NCBI GenBank assembly: GCA_001599755.1
Contig: BCHX01000008.1
Coordinates: 310,001-374,000 of the forward strand
Source of the DNA: Gliomastix tumulicola
Taxonomy: Eukaryota > Ascomycota > Sordariomycetes > Hypocreales > Bionectriaceae
DNA length: 64,000 bases
Reading direction: 5' to 3'
Of the stretch, positions 1 to 12,660 are shown piece by piece. The notes beneath the pieces were generated by a model, which did no database searches, was not told the origin of the DNA, and was given only the letters and a program-made list of their open reading frames with translations. Both the position numbers and the translations under genes were made by a program. The number at the start of each line of letters is the position of its first letter. The stretch's first letter is position 1.

Positions 1-1512
1 TACAAACTCGCTTTTGGTGGCCGGAAGCCCCTACCGTCCCCAGCAGGTGCCCGTGAAACTGGTTGCCCCGGGGCCGCCCTGGTTTCATTGATGACCGCGA
101 AGAATGATTCCTCCACGTCGTGCTCACTGATCCACGCCGGATCCATCCTCTTCTTGACCCTCTCGATCAGATCCTCGTCCGTCTCCTCGTTGCCGCCCCT
201 CCGTCCAACAACTTGGCGCTTCACGGCATCCATCACACGGTTGATGTGCGGCTTGCGCGTTGCCTCGTAGACACGAAGTATCCTTGAGATGTCCTGTGGT
301 GATGGCTTCGTCCCATTTGCTGTAGTCGCGGGCCAGACATGGTTCAGAGCTAGTGAGAGCGCGTACGCGTCGTCGATCGCGAGTGATCCACCAGCTGCAA
401 AGGCGCCTCCGTGAGTATGAGCTGCGTCTCCGACGAGAGTGACGCGATTGCCGAACACCCACGTCTTGAGAGCCTCGCCGGACATGTTGGGGAATAGACG
501 AGTGTTTGGTGTGGCTTCGACCATGGCCTTGACGGCCGGGTTCCAATGCTGAGAGATGACTGTCAGTCTTCGGCTCTTGGTCATCTTCGGGAAGCTCACC
601 TTGTAGTAGTCTCTCAAGAGTGACACGTCACCCACATCATTCCACTTGACGTTGCTGTATGGCTCATCGGCGCGTGACGGGTCGGCATGGAAGCCGCCTA
701 CGATGGTGAATTGGCCCTTGCCCAGGTGGGAGTGGAAGAATGTGCGTTTATGGCCGATCTGTAATTGTGAGTTTATGAAATAATGAAGCTGTCCATGAGA
801 TTTGATACCTACCCAATGAGCTGCATCTTCAGGAAAGTCAACGCCGTTTAGTAGCGAGGCGTCAAATGTCGACCGGAGGGCCACCCAGCCTGTCCATCGA
901 AGCTTGTGACCGGGAACAAAAGTCTTGCGAACAGCCTGAAGGGATAGTCAGTGTCTAAAGGTATACACAGATTGCCATGGGGGAGCATACCGAGTGTATG
1001 CCGTCTGCGCCAACACAGATATCGGCTTCGGCGGTTGTCCCGTCTTCAAAGTACAACACGACTCCCTCCTGGCCAACCTCGACATTGACTGTCTTCTTCC
1101 CAAGATGAATGATGTCTCGCGGTACATGTTCCTGAAGTGCCTGGTGCAGATGCGCACGGTGATATCGAGCAGTGAAGTGCTTGCGAGCCCTGACGGTGTG
1201 GTGCACATCGTGGTCAATAACCTCGCCTGTCTTCCAGTGACGGTAGATCATGGGCCAGTCCCCTTTCTGCCGGGAACAGACATCTCCCGAGATGACGTCG
1301 TCAAGTCCGAGCTTCTCCAGAGTGCGCAGGCCGTTGGGTCCCAGGCCGATGCTTGCACCGATCTCCTTGAACTCCTGTGCGCGTTCATAGACCTGCACGC
1401 TGACGCCTGGATGTCGGAGGAGAGCGTATGCTGTGACGAGACCGGCGATGCCACCGCCTGCAATGGCGACTCGCAGTTTGCCTTCGTCAGGGATTGCGTG
1501 ATCCTGTGCCAT
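1..1512 (-). CDS. FAD-dependent monooxygenase, salicylate-hydroxylase-like (3' end at window edge)
   Basis: Predicted flavoprotein aromatic-ring hydroxylase of the NahG/UbiH-like family, which uses FAD and NAD(P)H to hydroxylate small aromatic acids. Three exons join in frame: 1512-991, 935-813 and 758 to the window start, with GT-AG introns of 55 and 54 bp. The ATG at 1512 is chosen because the dinucleotide-binding fold begins just after it. Visible motifs are GGGIAG (residues 19-24), GADGIHS closing exon 1 (about 168-174) and the FAD-ribose motif GDAAH (about 325-329). About 467 residues are visible, slightly longer than typical members, and the last codon is split by the edge, so the stop is probably just outside. 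No signal peptide or membrane segment is seen. The family call is firm; the substrate is unknown. Confidence 0.88.
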
Positions 1513-2043
1513 GGTGGTGTATGGTCTACTCCTGGGATCGTTGAGCGGTAGACGCTTCAAGGGCGCCTTTGCCCTAAGTCTAGCTGGCTATCAAATAGTC
1601 GTTTGGCGCTGGCTTGCACTGAGGGTTCCTTGTCGCAGCCTCACGCCACGGACTGATATTGTCCCTATCAGACGATGGGCACCGTTTGATGGCAGACTGA
1701 AGCTGCCCCCTCCCGGACTTCGGGGATGCTGCGGGTCTCTGAGCTGAAGTGTAAGACTCTGAAGACGCTGAGCACGACATCTCGCAGTGGAGACCAGTGA
1801 ATCAGCAGTGCCTGCACTATTATCAGGCCTTAGGCCATCGATAAGGTGAATGGCGTCTTTCGTCTCCATAATCACAAATACCGAGCAGGTGAATCTTCAC
1901 TACAAACATGCATGGTTCACCGAGCTGCAAAAAGAGTATTTGATCTAAGCTCGGCCCAACACATCACCACTGGTGGCATGAATCACTAGATACGTCGGCC
2001 GAGCAGAGGTCATCCAAGAAAACAAGCTGTTCGCAAGCTCACA
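1513..2043. other. Intergenic, upstream of the monooxygenase
   Basis: This 531-bp stretch of normal base composition separates the monooxygenase start from the broken transporter. It must contain the monooxygenase promoter. I see no convincing gene or repeat in it. Confidence 0.5.
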
Positions 2044-2625
2044 ATGGGCTCACACGGGAAGACTCCTTCGGATCCCGAAACCGCCCTGCCTGAATTGGTA
2101 GGCGGCACACTCCGGGCTGATCTCGCCGATGAGACATACCGGATCATCGAACTGCATGGATCTGCGGTCGTCCAGCTCACGGAAGGGGTGTTGAAGAGAC
2201 TGAAGAGAAAGCTTTACATCTATGTCCTGCCATGGTGGTCGCGATTGCCGCGTCCTTGCTCCTGCGCCAATTCCCTGGCTGCGATGCATACTGGGCGACG
2301 CTTTGGGCCCTGCTAGCTGTGGCGGTTTGCATTGGCATGATGGCACTGCCGGGGGATAAGACCATCTCCCTCCTCTCCTGGCGTGCATCCTACTCGCCTC
2401 GAACACCTGGGGTATGACCTACACCATCTCGGTCGGCTGGACATCATCCGCCTGTGCCGGCCACTCGAAGAAGCTCACCAGGAAGGGAATAGGCTTGGCA
2501 ATTATGGCGAGGGCTACATTGAGCGGGCTGATGAGAAGGGGCAGTTGGTCGAGGTCAAGGTCGATGTGGCGGTGCCGGACCTGTCCAATCTGGAGAACAA
2601 ATTGTTCCTCTGTCCCCTCTGGTAG
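2044..2625 (+). pseudogene. Broken Dal5-type MFS transporter
   Basis: Pieces of an anion:cation-symporter (Dal5/allantoate permease) MFS protein lie in shifting frames. The first piece starts at 2044 and reads like the cytosolic N-terminus of the family, ending in a charged run followed by YVLPWW, where the first membrane helix normally begins. The reading then jumps frame near 2230. Around 2370-2500 a piece with SNTWGMTYT and AGHSKKLTRKG matches the helix 7-8 region, in which family members have SSNTAGHTKK. The last piece, read in yet another frame to the stop at 2623-2625, ends in DLSNLENKLF, like the C-terminal D-E-N motif of these permeases. The ~580 bp cannot encode the usual ~500 residues, so most helices are missing. 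An intact relative lies at 10539-12371. Confidence 0.55.
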
Positions 2626-3206
2626 ACTGGCGGCCGGCCTGGCAGCGCGTATGTCACAGAGCAGCAGAATATCTCCCTCCTCACCAGGCTCCGGGGTCAC
2701 TCGGGGCTCCACATGAACATACGACTAAGAGTGGCAGCTGCTTCTCTCTCGCACAGAGTAGTGAAGTACGGGGTTGCGGGAAGCAAGTTTGTTAGGACAG
2801 ACCGGAGTACTCGTGATCCGGGGCTAGCCGGCTTCCATATGACTCATGCGTCACCAGCAGAGACCCGGCCGAGACTGACCGACACAGTGACAGACTCTCA
2901 CTAGTTAACTAACAAAACCACGACAACCACCACCATTACAGGGTTCTACGCTAAACAGTCTCCTTCTCCACGCGCCCCCGCACGTCAGTCCACTGGAAGC
3001 CGAGCGGGGGGGGGGGAACGGCCTCGGATCAGGTCAAACTGCGCACTTTTCCCGCTCGCCGACGAGGAACAGCTAAGGGATGGGCAGTTGCCATAAGCAA
3101 CCTCGCACAAATTCGACGCGACCGCTGCCACTGCGACGCGCCTCAGAAAGCATTCCCACTTTCCCCTCCCTGCGGAAGGATTGTCGGCCTATCATTGCTG
3201 CGCATC
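2626..3206. promoter_or_regulatory. Upstream region of the first Zn2Cys6 regulator
   Basis: About 580 bp with no gene that I can support. It includes an 11-G run at about 3006-3016, a simple-sequence feature. It presumably carries the promoter of the downstream regulator. Confidence 0.4.
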
Positions 3207-6200
3207 ATGACGACGCCTCCGACCGCCGCCGTTGTCGAGGACGGCGTGGTGTATTCGGAGAGCCAGGCGTCGTGCCATGGCTGTCGCCAGCGGAAGCAGA
3301 AGTGCTCTAGGGAGCAGCCGTCGTGCTCCAATTGCAAGAGACTCGGTATGTCTTGGTCAAATGCTGCTGTGTCCATGCTGTCGCCCCTGATCGTTGTCCG
3401 AATTGGAGTCGGTGTCCTGATCCTGCGCATGCTCCTTTTGATGGGCCTCCTGCTGACGCGCCGCCGGGCGCCAAGGAATCTCCTGCACGTACGACGTGCG
3501 AAAGCGCAAACCAGGCCTCAAGGTCGGAGCCGTGGAAAGTCTGGCGAGGCGGATAGGTACGTTCATTCTACACAGTTCATGCAGCTTTGATCTGGACGAT
3601 CGCGGTCTGGGATACTGATTGGGAAGCACGACAGAGGCGCTCGAGAACGCCTTGGATGGCGCCCAAGGATCTGGCAGCCCTGCATCAGCTGCGAATGATC
3701 GCGCGTCTTCCCAAGTAACAGCCCAGCTCGCCGGCAGTCTGACGACGCTTGCAAGCACCATCGACAAGTTGTCATCCAAGATCGACTCGCTAGAACGGCC
3801 GGTTTCGAGAGACCACCCGACGCCCGCGCTCACAACCTCGTCACGGATACACGAGGTGGAATTGAGCTCGCGCTCGAAGCGCAGGAGAGTCGATCACCAC
3901 CAGGACCACGCCGCGTTGACTCCCTTCTCGTTTACGAACCCCTCGGCTCCGATTTCTAGATGCGGCTATACGCAGCTTCCGGCTGAGCTGCTCGACGACG
4001 TTGTCCAGTTGTATTTCATGCACGTCCACAACTGGATTCCCATCCTCCACTGGACGAGATTTAAGCACAAGTACAGGCATGGCGCTGCCGGGGACAAGAT
4101 GGGCGTCATTCTCAACGCCCTGGTTGTCGGCACCTTGAAGTACGTGGACCGAGAACGCTATCAGCTCTCCGACAGCGACGTGCGGCGCATCTCGATCGAA
4201 GCACGGGAGAAGGTGCTCTTGACCGCGATGGACTCTCTCTGTGTAGAGAACCTCCAAGCCCTGATCATCTTGGCATTTCTCGACGTGAGTCGTCATCGCC
4301 ATGCCGACGAAGCAACTACTGAAGTAGCAAAATACTGATCATTCATCTACTAGATCGGAGACGGACGTGCCTCGAGAGCCTGGTCTGTCATAGGATCCCT
4401 ATCCAGGACAGTCGAGTACCTTCAGCTCAGCATCGAGGTCGAAGACGACAAAACACCGCGGTCTCTCACACCATTATCGATGCTTCCAGTATCACAAGAT
4501 TGGACAGAGAAAGAGGAGAGGCGGAGGGTCTTCTGGGTTATCTTCAACATGGACAGGTACGATTGTCGCGAGTTTGCCTCGGAATACGCTTGATAGGACA
4601 TGGCTAACAAAACATCACTAGGTTCTGCTCTATCACTACCGGGTACGAAAGCCTCTTCGACCGTCCATTCTCTCCCTGCCGCCCGTATTGACTGACTGGC
4701 TGTTTAGGTGGAATACAAGTCTAACAGCAGACGACGTCTCCCGAAGACTGCCCGCCGATGGAACCTTCTGGTACTTAGAGACCCCTGTTCAAACCCCCTA
4801 CTTTGGGATCTGGGACACGTCCGCCGCTCGAATCGACAACTCGCTTGCCTTCATGCCCGCAATCGCATCTAGAACGGCAGCCGGAGACAGTGAAACACCG
4901 AAGTCCAGTACTCCCAGGGACCCCGCTGGCCGTCTGCCGCTGACGGACCTCCGATCGATTGGTGGACTGGCGTACTTGGTCGAGGCGACTGAATCGATGA
5001 GCAGGATAGTCACCTACTTTCTCCGCCAGAATATCAACTTTCGGGACGAGCGGCAAGTTACCAGCTGGCTGACGCGATTCAAAGAGCTGGACCTGCGGCT
5101 GGTACAGTACGCACTTGCTACAACGAGATCCTTCCAAGGAACAGTTCCGCTGACCGGCCACCACACTGCAGTTGGAAGCTGTTTCTGCCCAAACGGTGGA
5201 AAGACCCAAACCACGTTCCCGATACGTCGACCGGCCCCAAATACCACGACCACGGCATGACGCTGGCGCATGTAATACACAACACGTCCATCGTGATACT
5301 GCACTCGCGCATCGCGTACTCGATCCCGCAGTGGTACGACATCGTCCAGTTGCCCAGCTCGTGCAGCGCCGAGACCTGCCGACTCGCTGCCATGAAGACA
5401 GCCAGTATCACGAGCAAATACCTCGGCTTTTGTCCGGATGGGAGAATTATTGCCCCCCAGTTCGCTTTCTGCATCTTTATCAGTGCAAAGGCACTGCTTG
5501 GTCTGTCTCCGTGGAGGCCATGGCTCCGTTCTTTACCTGAACAAAACTTAACGCGTATCGAGTCGTAGCCATGCTAACGTATCCCGATTTAAATAGTGCA
5601 CGCACGACATTACAACTCGACGGTACAAGACGAATTCTGGACCATGGTGGACTTGCTGCAGCAGATGGCGAGGCGCTGGGCAGGTCTCGTGCGGTACGAT
5701 CCCAGATCATGCGACAATGCGGCTGGGAAATACGCTGAGAGGCTGCGTCTCCTACACGAAAAATGCATGAATGGGATTGACTTTGGCACGGACGTCCTCG
5801 ACTACATCAACGACTCGCTTCTTACCATCGAGAAGCACTCTGCCGACGCAGAAGGGGACTTTGTTGGACATAATCTGTCGGGGGGGTTCTCAAATGGCGC
5901 TTCCGGTCCGATGACTGGGACCATTCCGGAAGAAGGCAGCACGCCAGAAAGACATACTACAGACTGGACAGAGAAGCCATTCTTCATGGACTCGCCGCCT
6001 AGAGAACCAGAGGCCGTTGAGAGCGAGCCGGGTGCCCCTGCCAGTGACATGGCCCCATCGTCGTTTGCAGTTCCAGTTGCTGCTTCGTCCGATCCGCAGA
6101 TGAGAGTTGGCCTACCCTATTCTTCGAGTGTGCAAAGCGCTGGCGAGGCGGATAGCGATCTGGTAGCTCTGTCACAAGGTTTCATGGAGCCGGACTTTGC

Positions 6201-6279
6201 TGGGATGGATCGCATTATTGGACTGAATGATTCCTTCTTGGGGGACTTGATCCAGCCTGGGGACCAGCAGTTTTTGTAA
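3207..6279 (+). CDS. Zn2Cys6 fungal transcription factor
   Basis: Nuclear regulator of the Gal4-like class. Eight exons join in frame: 3207-3345, 3476-3556, 3635-4284, 4354-4556, 4622-4642, 4708-5106, 5172-5500 and 5597-6279, giving 834 residues. The zinc cluster has exactly spaced cysteines at 23, 26, 33, 40, 43 and 50 (C-x2-C-x6-C-x6-C-x2-C-x6-C), the last completed across intron 1. A short linker with LARRIEALENAL follows, a typical dimerisation coiled coil. A fungal-specific transcription factor domain then spans roughly residues 150-560, including FWVIFNMDRFCSITTGWNTSL. The C-terminus is acidic and Ser/Pro-rich, as in an activation tail. Exon 5 is a 21-bp microexon supported by phase and by the conserved DRFCSITTGWN reading. 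It converges on the GH115 gene and is a candidate local regulator, which is inference. Confidence 0.9.
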
Positions 6280-6516
6280 TGCTAGCTTTGTAATGTGAAC
6301 AGGCTCTGCACCGTGCAACTGAACCATGATGTGTCATGATACACTTTGCTCGGTAAATACGTAGGGCTGTACGAGGTGTTCTAATTTGCTTATAAGAATG
6401 AATCGTGATGCCTTTTCGCACCCAAGCGGTATCTGAATCATAGGTGATCTTGACAACTTTGACGCGAACACAATGTCTTACTTTTATGTATCTAAATCTA
6501 TACTTCTAGTATATGT

Positions 6517-9500
6517 CTAGACGGTCTTACTGACAGGGGGACCCAAGTAGCTGGGATGGACACCCCCAAGATCTACCACAACCTTCTCCAAAATACAGTT
6601 GGCATTCCTGAGCCGGACCTTCACAGTGTGAGCACCAGCCTGGGACAGATCAATGGGATGCGTCCTCGTCCACACCAGCCGAGGGCACTCCTCCATCCAG
6701 CCGTCGGGCAAATCCCCAGGAGGAAGCTCGCCGGGTCTCGGGGCGTCCGGCACGAGGCGGTGTGAAGTCGACGCAACGGCAGAGCTCACGTCATCGTCCA
6801 GACGGACGTCGTACTTGAGCGGGTTCTTCGGGTCCGTGTTGAACGTCATGGTGAAGTAGAGCGTCACGGTCGCGTCCGGGGCATGCGTATACGTGAAGAA
6901 CGAGTACTCTAGGAAGTCGAGGGCATCCGGGTTGGTGGGAGGCTGAGCCAACAAGGCACCACCGGCGCCGGTCCGGCCAATGTACTTGTTGATAGCGTAT
7001 GTCTCGCTCGTGGTCTTGTCGAAGTTGGTCGCACTGATGGACACGTGGCGATCGCTCTCGACAGATCCATGGAAGGCTTCCGGAGGCGGCGTGCGCTTGA
7101 TGATGGGCACGTGAACATGCTCGAAGTCGCCCTGATCCGACTTAATCTCGATGAGAGCCTCGTCGTTGTACGACTCAGGCACCGCTGACCAGTCCGCCAC
7201 AAAGACATAGACACGGGTCGCCTCATCCTCAGGCTGCAGGAACCCAGTCGGCTTGGTAATCTTCAGCCAGTCGGCACCGGTAGAGATGATCTTGGCCGTC
7301 CAGTGAACTTGCTCGGTGCTGTGCGAGTAGAGCTCAAACCACCGCGAGGCACTACCAAGAGGCTCCAGCGGGCTCGTGGTGACGGCAGGGATCCTCTCAG
7401 CTCGAGACGGCCGAGTAAGCTCATGCTCCTCGCAGCAAAGACCAGAGCGATAGCCAGGGTGACCTTCGACAGCGACACCCATGCAGCCAACGATGTGGCT
7501 CGCCTTCTGCCGTGTCTGAACGTAGCACAGACCCGGAACCATGTCCCGGAAAGGGGCGATGTCCTGCTCCCATCGGTTGCCGTAGTGCGGCGTGTCCATC
7601 ATGTGGTTCCATTTGCCGCCTAGCAGCTCATGATACTCCGTGGACAGATCAAAGTCGGCATCGAAGAGACGCAGGACTTCCTTGGCATACTTGTTGGCAA
7701 TGGTGCGTCTCTGCAGCGCATAGAGCTTGTTCTTGCCCAGGGCCACTCTCAGGGCGATGTAAATCTGCGTCGCCTTGATCGGATGCAGGATCAGCTGGTA
7801 CACGGCAGGCTTCAGCTCCACGGACGCCCTCTCATGAACACGTGTGGCTCTGCCGAGGAGGTCAGACCACTTCTGCAGAACAATATCTGCCTCGTCGTAG
7901 TACATGACGGAGAAGGTGTCGTCCTCGATACATTCATGCTTTCCGAGTCCCATCAGCTGGTCGTATTCAAAGAGAAGCTTGGAGCATTCCTCCTCGTCCT
8001 CGGGGCGGAGACCGAAGAAATTGTTGTTCACGAAGGCGTCGAAAAATAGAGGAAGCTGAGACGGCTCCAAGGCATTGGTGTTCCACGCCTTCATCATGGC
8101 CCAGCTCAGGGGGACTTCCATCGGCTTGATGTCGCCCACGTTGAAGATCCAGATCCGGTCACAGGCATTGGCATAGGCATAGTCTAGCTGATGCCACGCC
8201 TTGGACAACGAGTTACTGTTCAGCCACTTGTAGCTTCGGGGATGGCCGACGAACTCGAAGTGATAGTAGACCTGTGATAAACGAAATTAGCATGAGGGTT
8301 CCCTGGCGTTACATCCTTTGTGAAACTTACACCGCCTCGTCCTGGTCGCTTCTGCTCGTCGCCGTTCAGCACCCGACGCAAGCTTCCGTGGTTATCGTCG
8401 GCAAGGAGCAGGGTAATGTCTTCGGGGATCTTGAGCCCGGCCTCGTATTGCGTGAGCACTTCCTTGTAAAGTGCAAGGACCTCTATTTGCGACCCAAGCA
8501 TTAGTATTTCGTCAAATAACACTGCGGGCCTTCCTTCATGTCATCTCAACTCACGCTTTTGTTCTGTCTCGCTCCCATAAACGTCCTTGATGATGGATCG
8601 CTGGGTGTCTAGGATCTCCTGCAGGGTCGACGTAACGTTGTCCGCAACAAGTACCTGGTCACCCCTGCCTCTCATGCCGAGAGTGAGGACGCTCTCAAAC
8701 GGCTTCGCTCGCTCGGCGCCCTCCTGGAAATACTGGGTGATCTTTTCCTTGCTCACGTGCCAGGACCAGCTCTCCACCGGCTGGTTGTACGGATGGCGGA
8801 ACCATTCTAGGGCAGCTCGCTGCATCGGCTCGTGATGAGAGGTCGACATGACGATGCCGTACTCGTCAGCCGTCTGCTGATTCAGCGGATCGTCGACGAA
8901 GAAGCTCTGACCGGGGTGGTTCCACATGGCAGGCCACATGTAGTTTCCCTGTAGTTTTATGGTGGTTAGCTCACGCCGTTGTTCTTTCTAATTCATCAGC
9001 AAGAAGGGTATATAAAACTTACCTTCAACCGCAGAACAAGCTCAAAGACCTTCTTGTAGAACTCGGAGTTGTACTTGGGGCCGAAGTTCTCCTGAACCCA
9101 GCTGGTAAGGCACGGCGTCTCATCGTTGATGAAGAGACCTCGGTATTTGACCGTAGGCGGACCGTCGCGGGTGGCAATATCCAGGGCATACAGCTCAGTA
9201 GTCTTGTCAACGGGCGTATCAGACCAGAAATAGAACCTAGCACGTCAACGGCGTAAGCAACTTGGCTAGAACGGCCGACTGAGTTAAGAATGAAACGGTC
9301 TACATACGGAGAGATTCCAATCTGCCCCGAGATGGTATACGTTCCGTAGATGGCTCCTCTCTTATCACTGCCAACGATGACAAGTGCCTTCTCGCAGCCC
9401 TCGAAAGGATTGGAAATTAGCTGGGTGGTGAAACATTCCCACTGTCCGTCGATGGCAGACACGTCCAGTTTCTTCTGTTCGACCAGAGACTGGAGAATGG

Positions 9501-9738
9501 ACGACTTGGGCAAGCTCCCAATGATGATGGCAGTCTTAGCACTGGAGAAGCTCGAAGACGACGTGTCGTACGCCAAGGCACTGTCCTTGCCACCAGTGAC
9601 TTTGGCAAAGTCATGTGCCAGCGTTCTAGCAGCGATGTGAACTCCCTCGTAGTCATTCTGGTCAATTAGGATGGGCACGCCAACGAGACTGAAGCTCCCC
9701 GGCTCGGCCTCGCGAGCCACAAATTTTGCTTCGAACAT
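6517..9738 (-). CDS. GH115 family xylan alpha-1,2-glucuronidase
   Basis: Glycoside hydrolase family 115 members remove (4-O-methyl)glucuronic acid side chains from glucuronoxylan. Five exons join in frame: 9738-9308, 9236-9023, 8948-8555, 8482-8331 and 8271-6517, giving 981 residues, the usual family length. Family landmarks are GNYMWPAMW (just after exon 2), ADDNHGS, YYHFEFVGHPRSYKW after the fourth intron, and WIFNVGDIKPMEVP. No secretion signal is obvious at the N-terminus (MFEAKFVAREAEPGS), so an intracellular enzyme acting on imported oligosaccharides is possible. It is divergent from the permease at 10539, with an 800-bp shared upstream region. The family call is very secure; the natural substrate is inferred from the family. 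Confidence 0.94.
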
Positions 9739-10538
9739 CTTTTGGGAAAGGGAAAAACTTGGTCAGGAGGGGCAAGGGTGAAAGGGGGTGTCTAGGAGGA
9801 GGGCCTAGAAGCTGGGAATTATTGGGCCTCGACTTTTCCATTCTTCCAAGCCGTATAAAAGTCCAGGTAGATTGGCAACCAGGAATTAGTCTGAATCCTA
9901 GTTCAAGGTGTCGGAAAAGGTGCTGGATAGTATTCGGCCGGAGTCGTTGGTTGGAGTAAGCTAGTCGCTGGGGTTTTGCGGAGTCGAGATCTAGAGCGAG
10001 TCATGCCCAGCTGAAGTGCCTCACACCATGAGCGAGTCAGGTGAAGCTTCGAAAGAGACGCGATATGTCCGTGCCAAGGATCCGTACTCCCGGAGTCGGC
10101 AAATGGCGTCTCTGGGCGGTCGCTGCTCTCCATTCATTGGCGGGATCTGAGAACGGACCCAAGATCGGGGGTCGCAAAAGGTTTTAGCCCTGATTATGCC
10201 GGCGGGCTAGTTCGGCATGGTAGCCCCTGCAAAACACGCTATTCCTTCTACCAGACTCTGTTCTCTCCGTGCGCGCGCATGATCTCTCTTTCTCCTGGAA
10301 GCAAGCTGGAGACCCCGCGTCATGCCTGTGGAGGTTGCAATTATTGACGCCTCCGCAGATTGGGGAACGTCACGACGAGCCTAGATGCCACGGTCTCGTA
10401 CGAGTGCTAGGACGAAGACGCTAGTGCTATCTTCTACTTAAGACGGCCGACAAGCCTTCACCTTTGCCTTCTATCTCTCCTCGACAGGCCTCCTCCTATT
10501 CGTTGCACTTGCTCTACTTACCAGCTCAGCCTATCAAC
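9739..10538. promoter_or_regulatory. Divergent promoter between GH115 and permease genes
   Basis: An 800-bp gap between two outward-facing genes, so it should drive both. A TATA-like stretch (gtataaaag) lies near 9851, and a CGGCCG palindrome of the kind bound by some Zn2Cys6 factors lies at 9935-9940. Neither site is proven. No gene is evident inside. Confidence 0.4.
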
Positions 10539-12371
10539 ATGGCCCCAATCGAGCCTAGCAACAACGCCCCGGGCGGCTCTCCCATCAGCAAGGCCAGCGA
10601 CAAGGTCGGTGGCAAGACCGGTATCAAAGATGACGGCGACATCTCCCACCTCGAGGCCGTCCTGTCTGGTGAGGACCTGAAGCAAAAAGGGCCAGACCAT
10701 GCCTTGGTCGACCCTGAAGTCGCCAAGTATGCTTCTCAGAGAGCTGTCGAGATCGACGAGGCAACCAACAAACGCCTCAAGCGAATGATTGACAAGAGAA
10801 TTCTCGTTGTCATGGTTGGCACGTACTTCCTCCAGGCCCTTGACAAGGGTACCATCTCCTTCGTCGCCATCATGGGCATCCGAGAGGATCTCAACCTCGT
10901 TGGCCAACAGGTAAGAACTCCAATGAGGGAGGGATTCGAGACATCAAGCACTAACGCAAAATACGAAACTCACAGTACAGCTGGTTGAGCACCTGCATCT
11001 ACCTCGCCGTCCTCGTCGTCGAATACCCGATCAACTGGGTCATACCGAGAGTTCCCATGGCCAAGTTCCTCGCGGGAACCATCATCCTCTGGGGCATTAC
11101 ACTTGGCATGCACGCTGTCTGCCACAACTTCACCGGCATTCTTATCGCCCGAACCGTCCTGGGAGGCCTCGAGGCTGTTTGCCAGCCCTCGTTTATCATC
11201 ATATCAGGAACGTGGTACACGCGAAATGAGCAGTCGTCCATCACGATCTACTGGCTCCTCATGGCCGGCCTCCAGCAGATCATCGGTGGGCTTCTGGGCT
11301 ATGCCTTCTCCAACATTCCTGCCTCGTCTCCTATCAAGTCGTGGCAGTCTCTCTACATGGCGTACGCTATCGTGACCGTTCTCTGGGGCACATTCGTCCT
11401 CTTCTGGATGCCAGACTCTCTGATGAGAGCCAAGTGCTTCTCCGAAGAGGACAAGAAGCTGATGATTGAGAGAGTCCGGAAGAACCAGACCGGAGTCCAG
11501 AACCGCATCTTCAGAAAGGAGCAGGTCTGGGAAGCATTCAAGGACCCTCAGAGTAAGACTTCTCCCTAACGTTCTTAGAGCAGCAGCACGACGACCCTTT
11601 TCGAGATTATCAACTAACGGACCTTCGCGCAGCTTACGCCTTCTGTCTCATCCAAATTACGACTACGATCCCCTCCGGTGGCCTGAGCGCTTTCTCAGCT
11701 ATCCTCATCAAGAGCTTTGGCTTCGAGACCCTTCACACCCAACTGCTGGCTATGGTGCCCGGTGTTGTGCAGATCACGGCCATGTTGGGCGCTCTATACT
11801 TCGAGCAAAAGTACAAGCAGGTGACATTGACGATGCTGTGCTCAGTATTGGCTCCTCTCGGTGCGACAGTTGTCTTCCTCTCTGTCCAGTGGTCCAGCAG
11901 CACTCGCATTGGTCTTCTCATTGCCTACTACATCCTGTGGTCCTTCTACGCCGCTGTCGGGCTCCTCTTCTCGCTCATCTCCCGTAACGTGGCCGGTCAG
12001 ACCAAGAAGGCCACTGTCATCGCTACCACCTTCATCTTCTGGGCTGCCGGCAATGCTGCAGGGCCGCAAGCCTTCCAGGCCAAGGAGGCCCCGCGGTACT
12101 TCACGGCTTTCGCCGTCCAGCTGGCCTGCTGGATTGTTCTGGCAACCACATTGATCCTATTGAGATTCCACTACATGATCCAGAACAAGAGGAAGGACAA
12201 GAAGATCGCGGAGGGTGCCGCTGCGGCAGATGCTGACTTGGTTCATGGCTTTGAAGACGTCACTGATATGGTAAGCATATACGCATATCGCCCATCTTCT
12301 TCTACCCTTTTCAGATTACGGACGCTAACCATCTCACTTAGGAAAATGTCAACTTTCGGTACATGTACTAA
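10539..12371 (+). CDS. Dal5-type MFS permease (anion:cation symporter family)
   Basis: Predicted 12-helix plasma-membrane transporter of the fungal allantoate/vitamin/organic-anion permease family. Four exons join in frame: 10539-10910, 10976-11552, 11633-12270 and 12342-12371, giving 538 residues. The ~95-residue charged cytosolic N-terminus leads into helix 1 (VVMVGTYFLQALDKGTISF). Other family signatures are the ARTVLGGLEA segment, the loop IERVRKNQTG, the SRNVAGQTKKA region of helix 8, and a C-terminus ending ENVNFRYMY that is completed by a 10-codon last exon. It is divergent from the GH115 gene, which suggests co-expression and perhaps uptake of an acidic sugar or related anion, but the substrate cannot be read from sequence. 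Confidence 0.92.
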
Positions 12372-12660
12372 GTATCTCAGAGTTCACGACGCGAAGCCTG
12401 GTAGTGTAGCCTTCTACCGTTGTGTCTTCTGGCGGGCCTGTTTTGAGGACTCAAGTGTCGAATCTCGACATAGAGTATAGTCATTGATGGACGGGGTTGC
12501 TGTCTATGTAACATCGATTCAAATTCATGAAGCAATTTGCTCAGGCCCAACACGGCAGTCACTTCGGATGTGTTGATTTTGTGATTTTGACCCCCCCTCG
12601 CGGCGATAATGCTCAGCAAGACCACGGAATCCCACTATCAGTATGCTGCAGCAGTGTGCG

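Noticed and set aside
1248..1551. Overlapping open frames on both strands opposite the monooxygenase
   Set aside because: They are shadows of the real exon; only the minus-strand frame carries the flavoprotein motifs.
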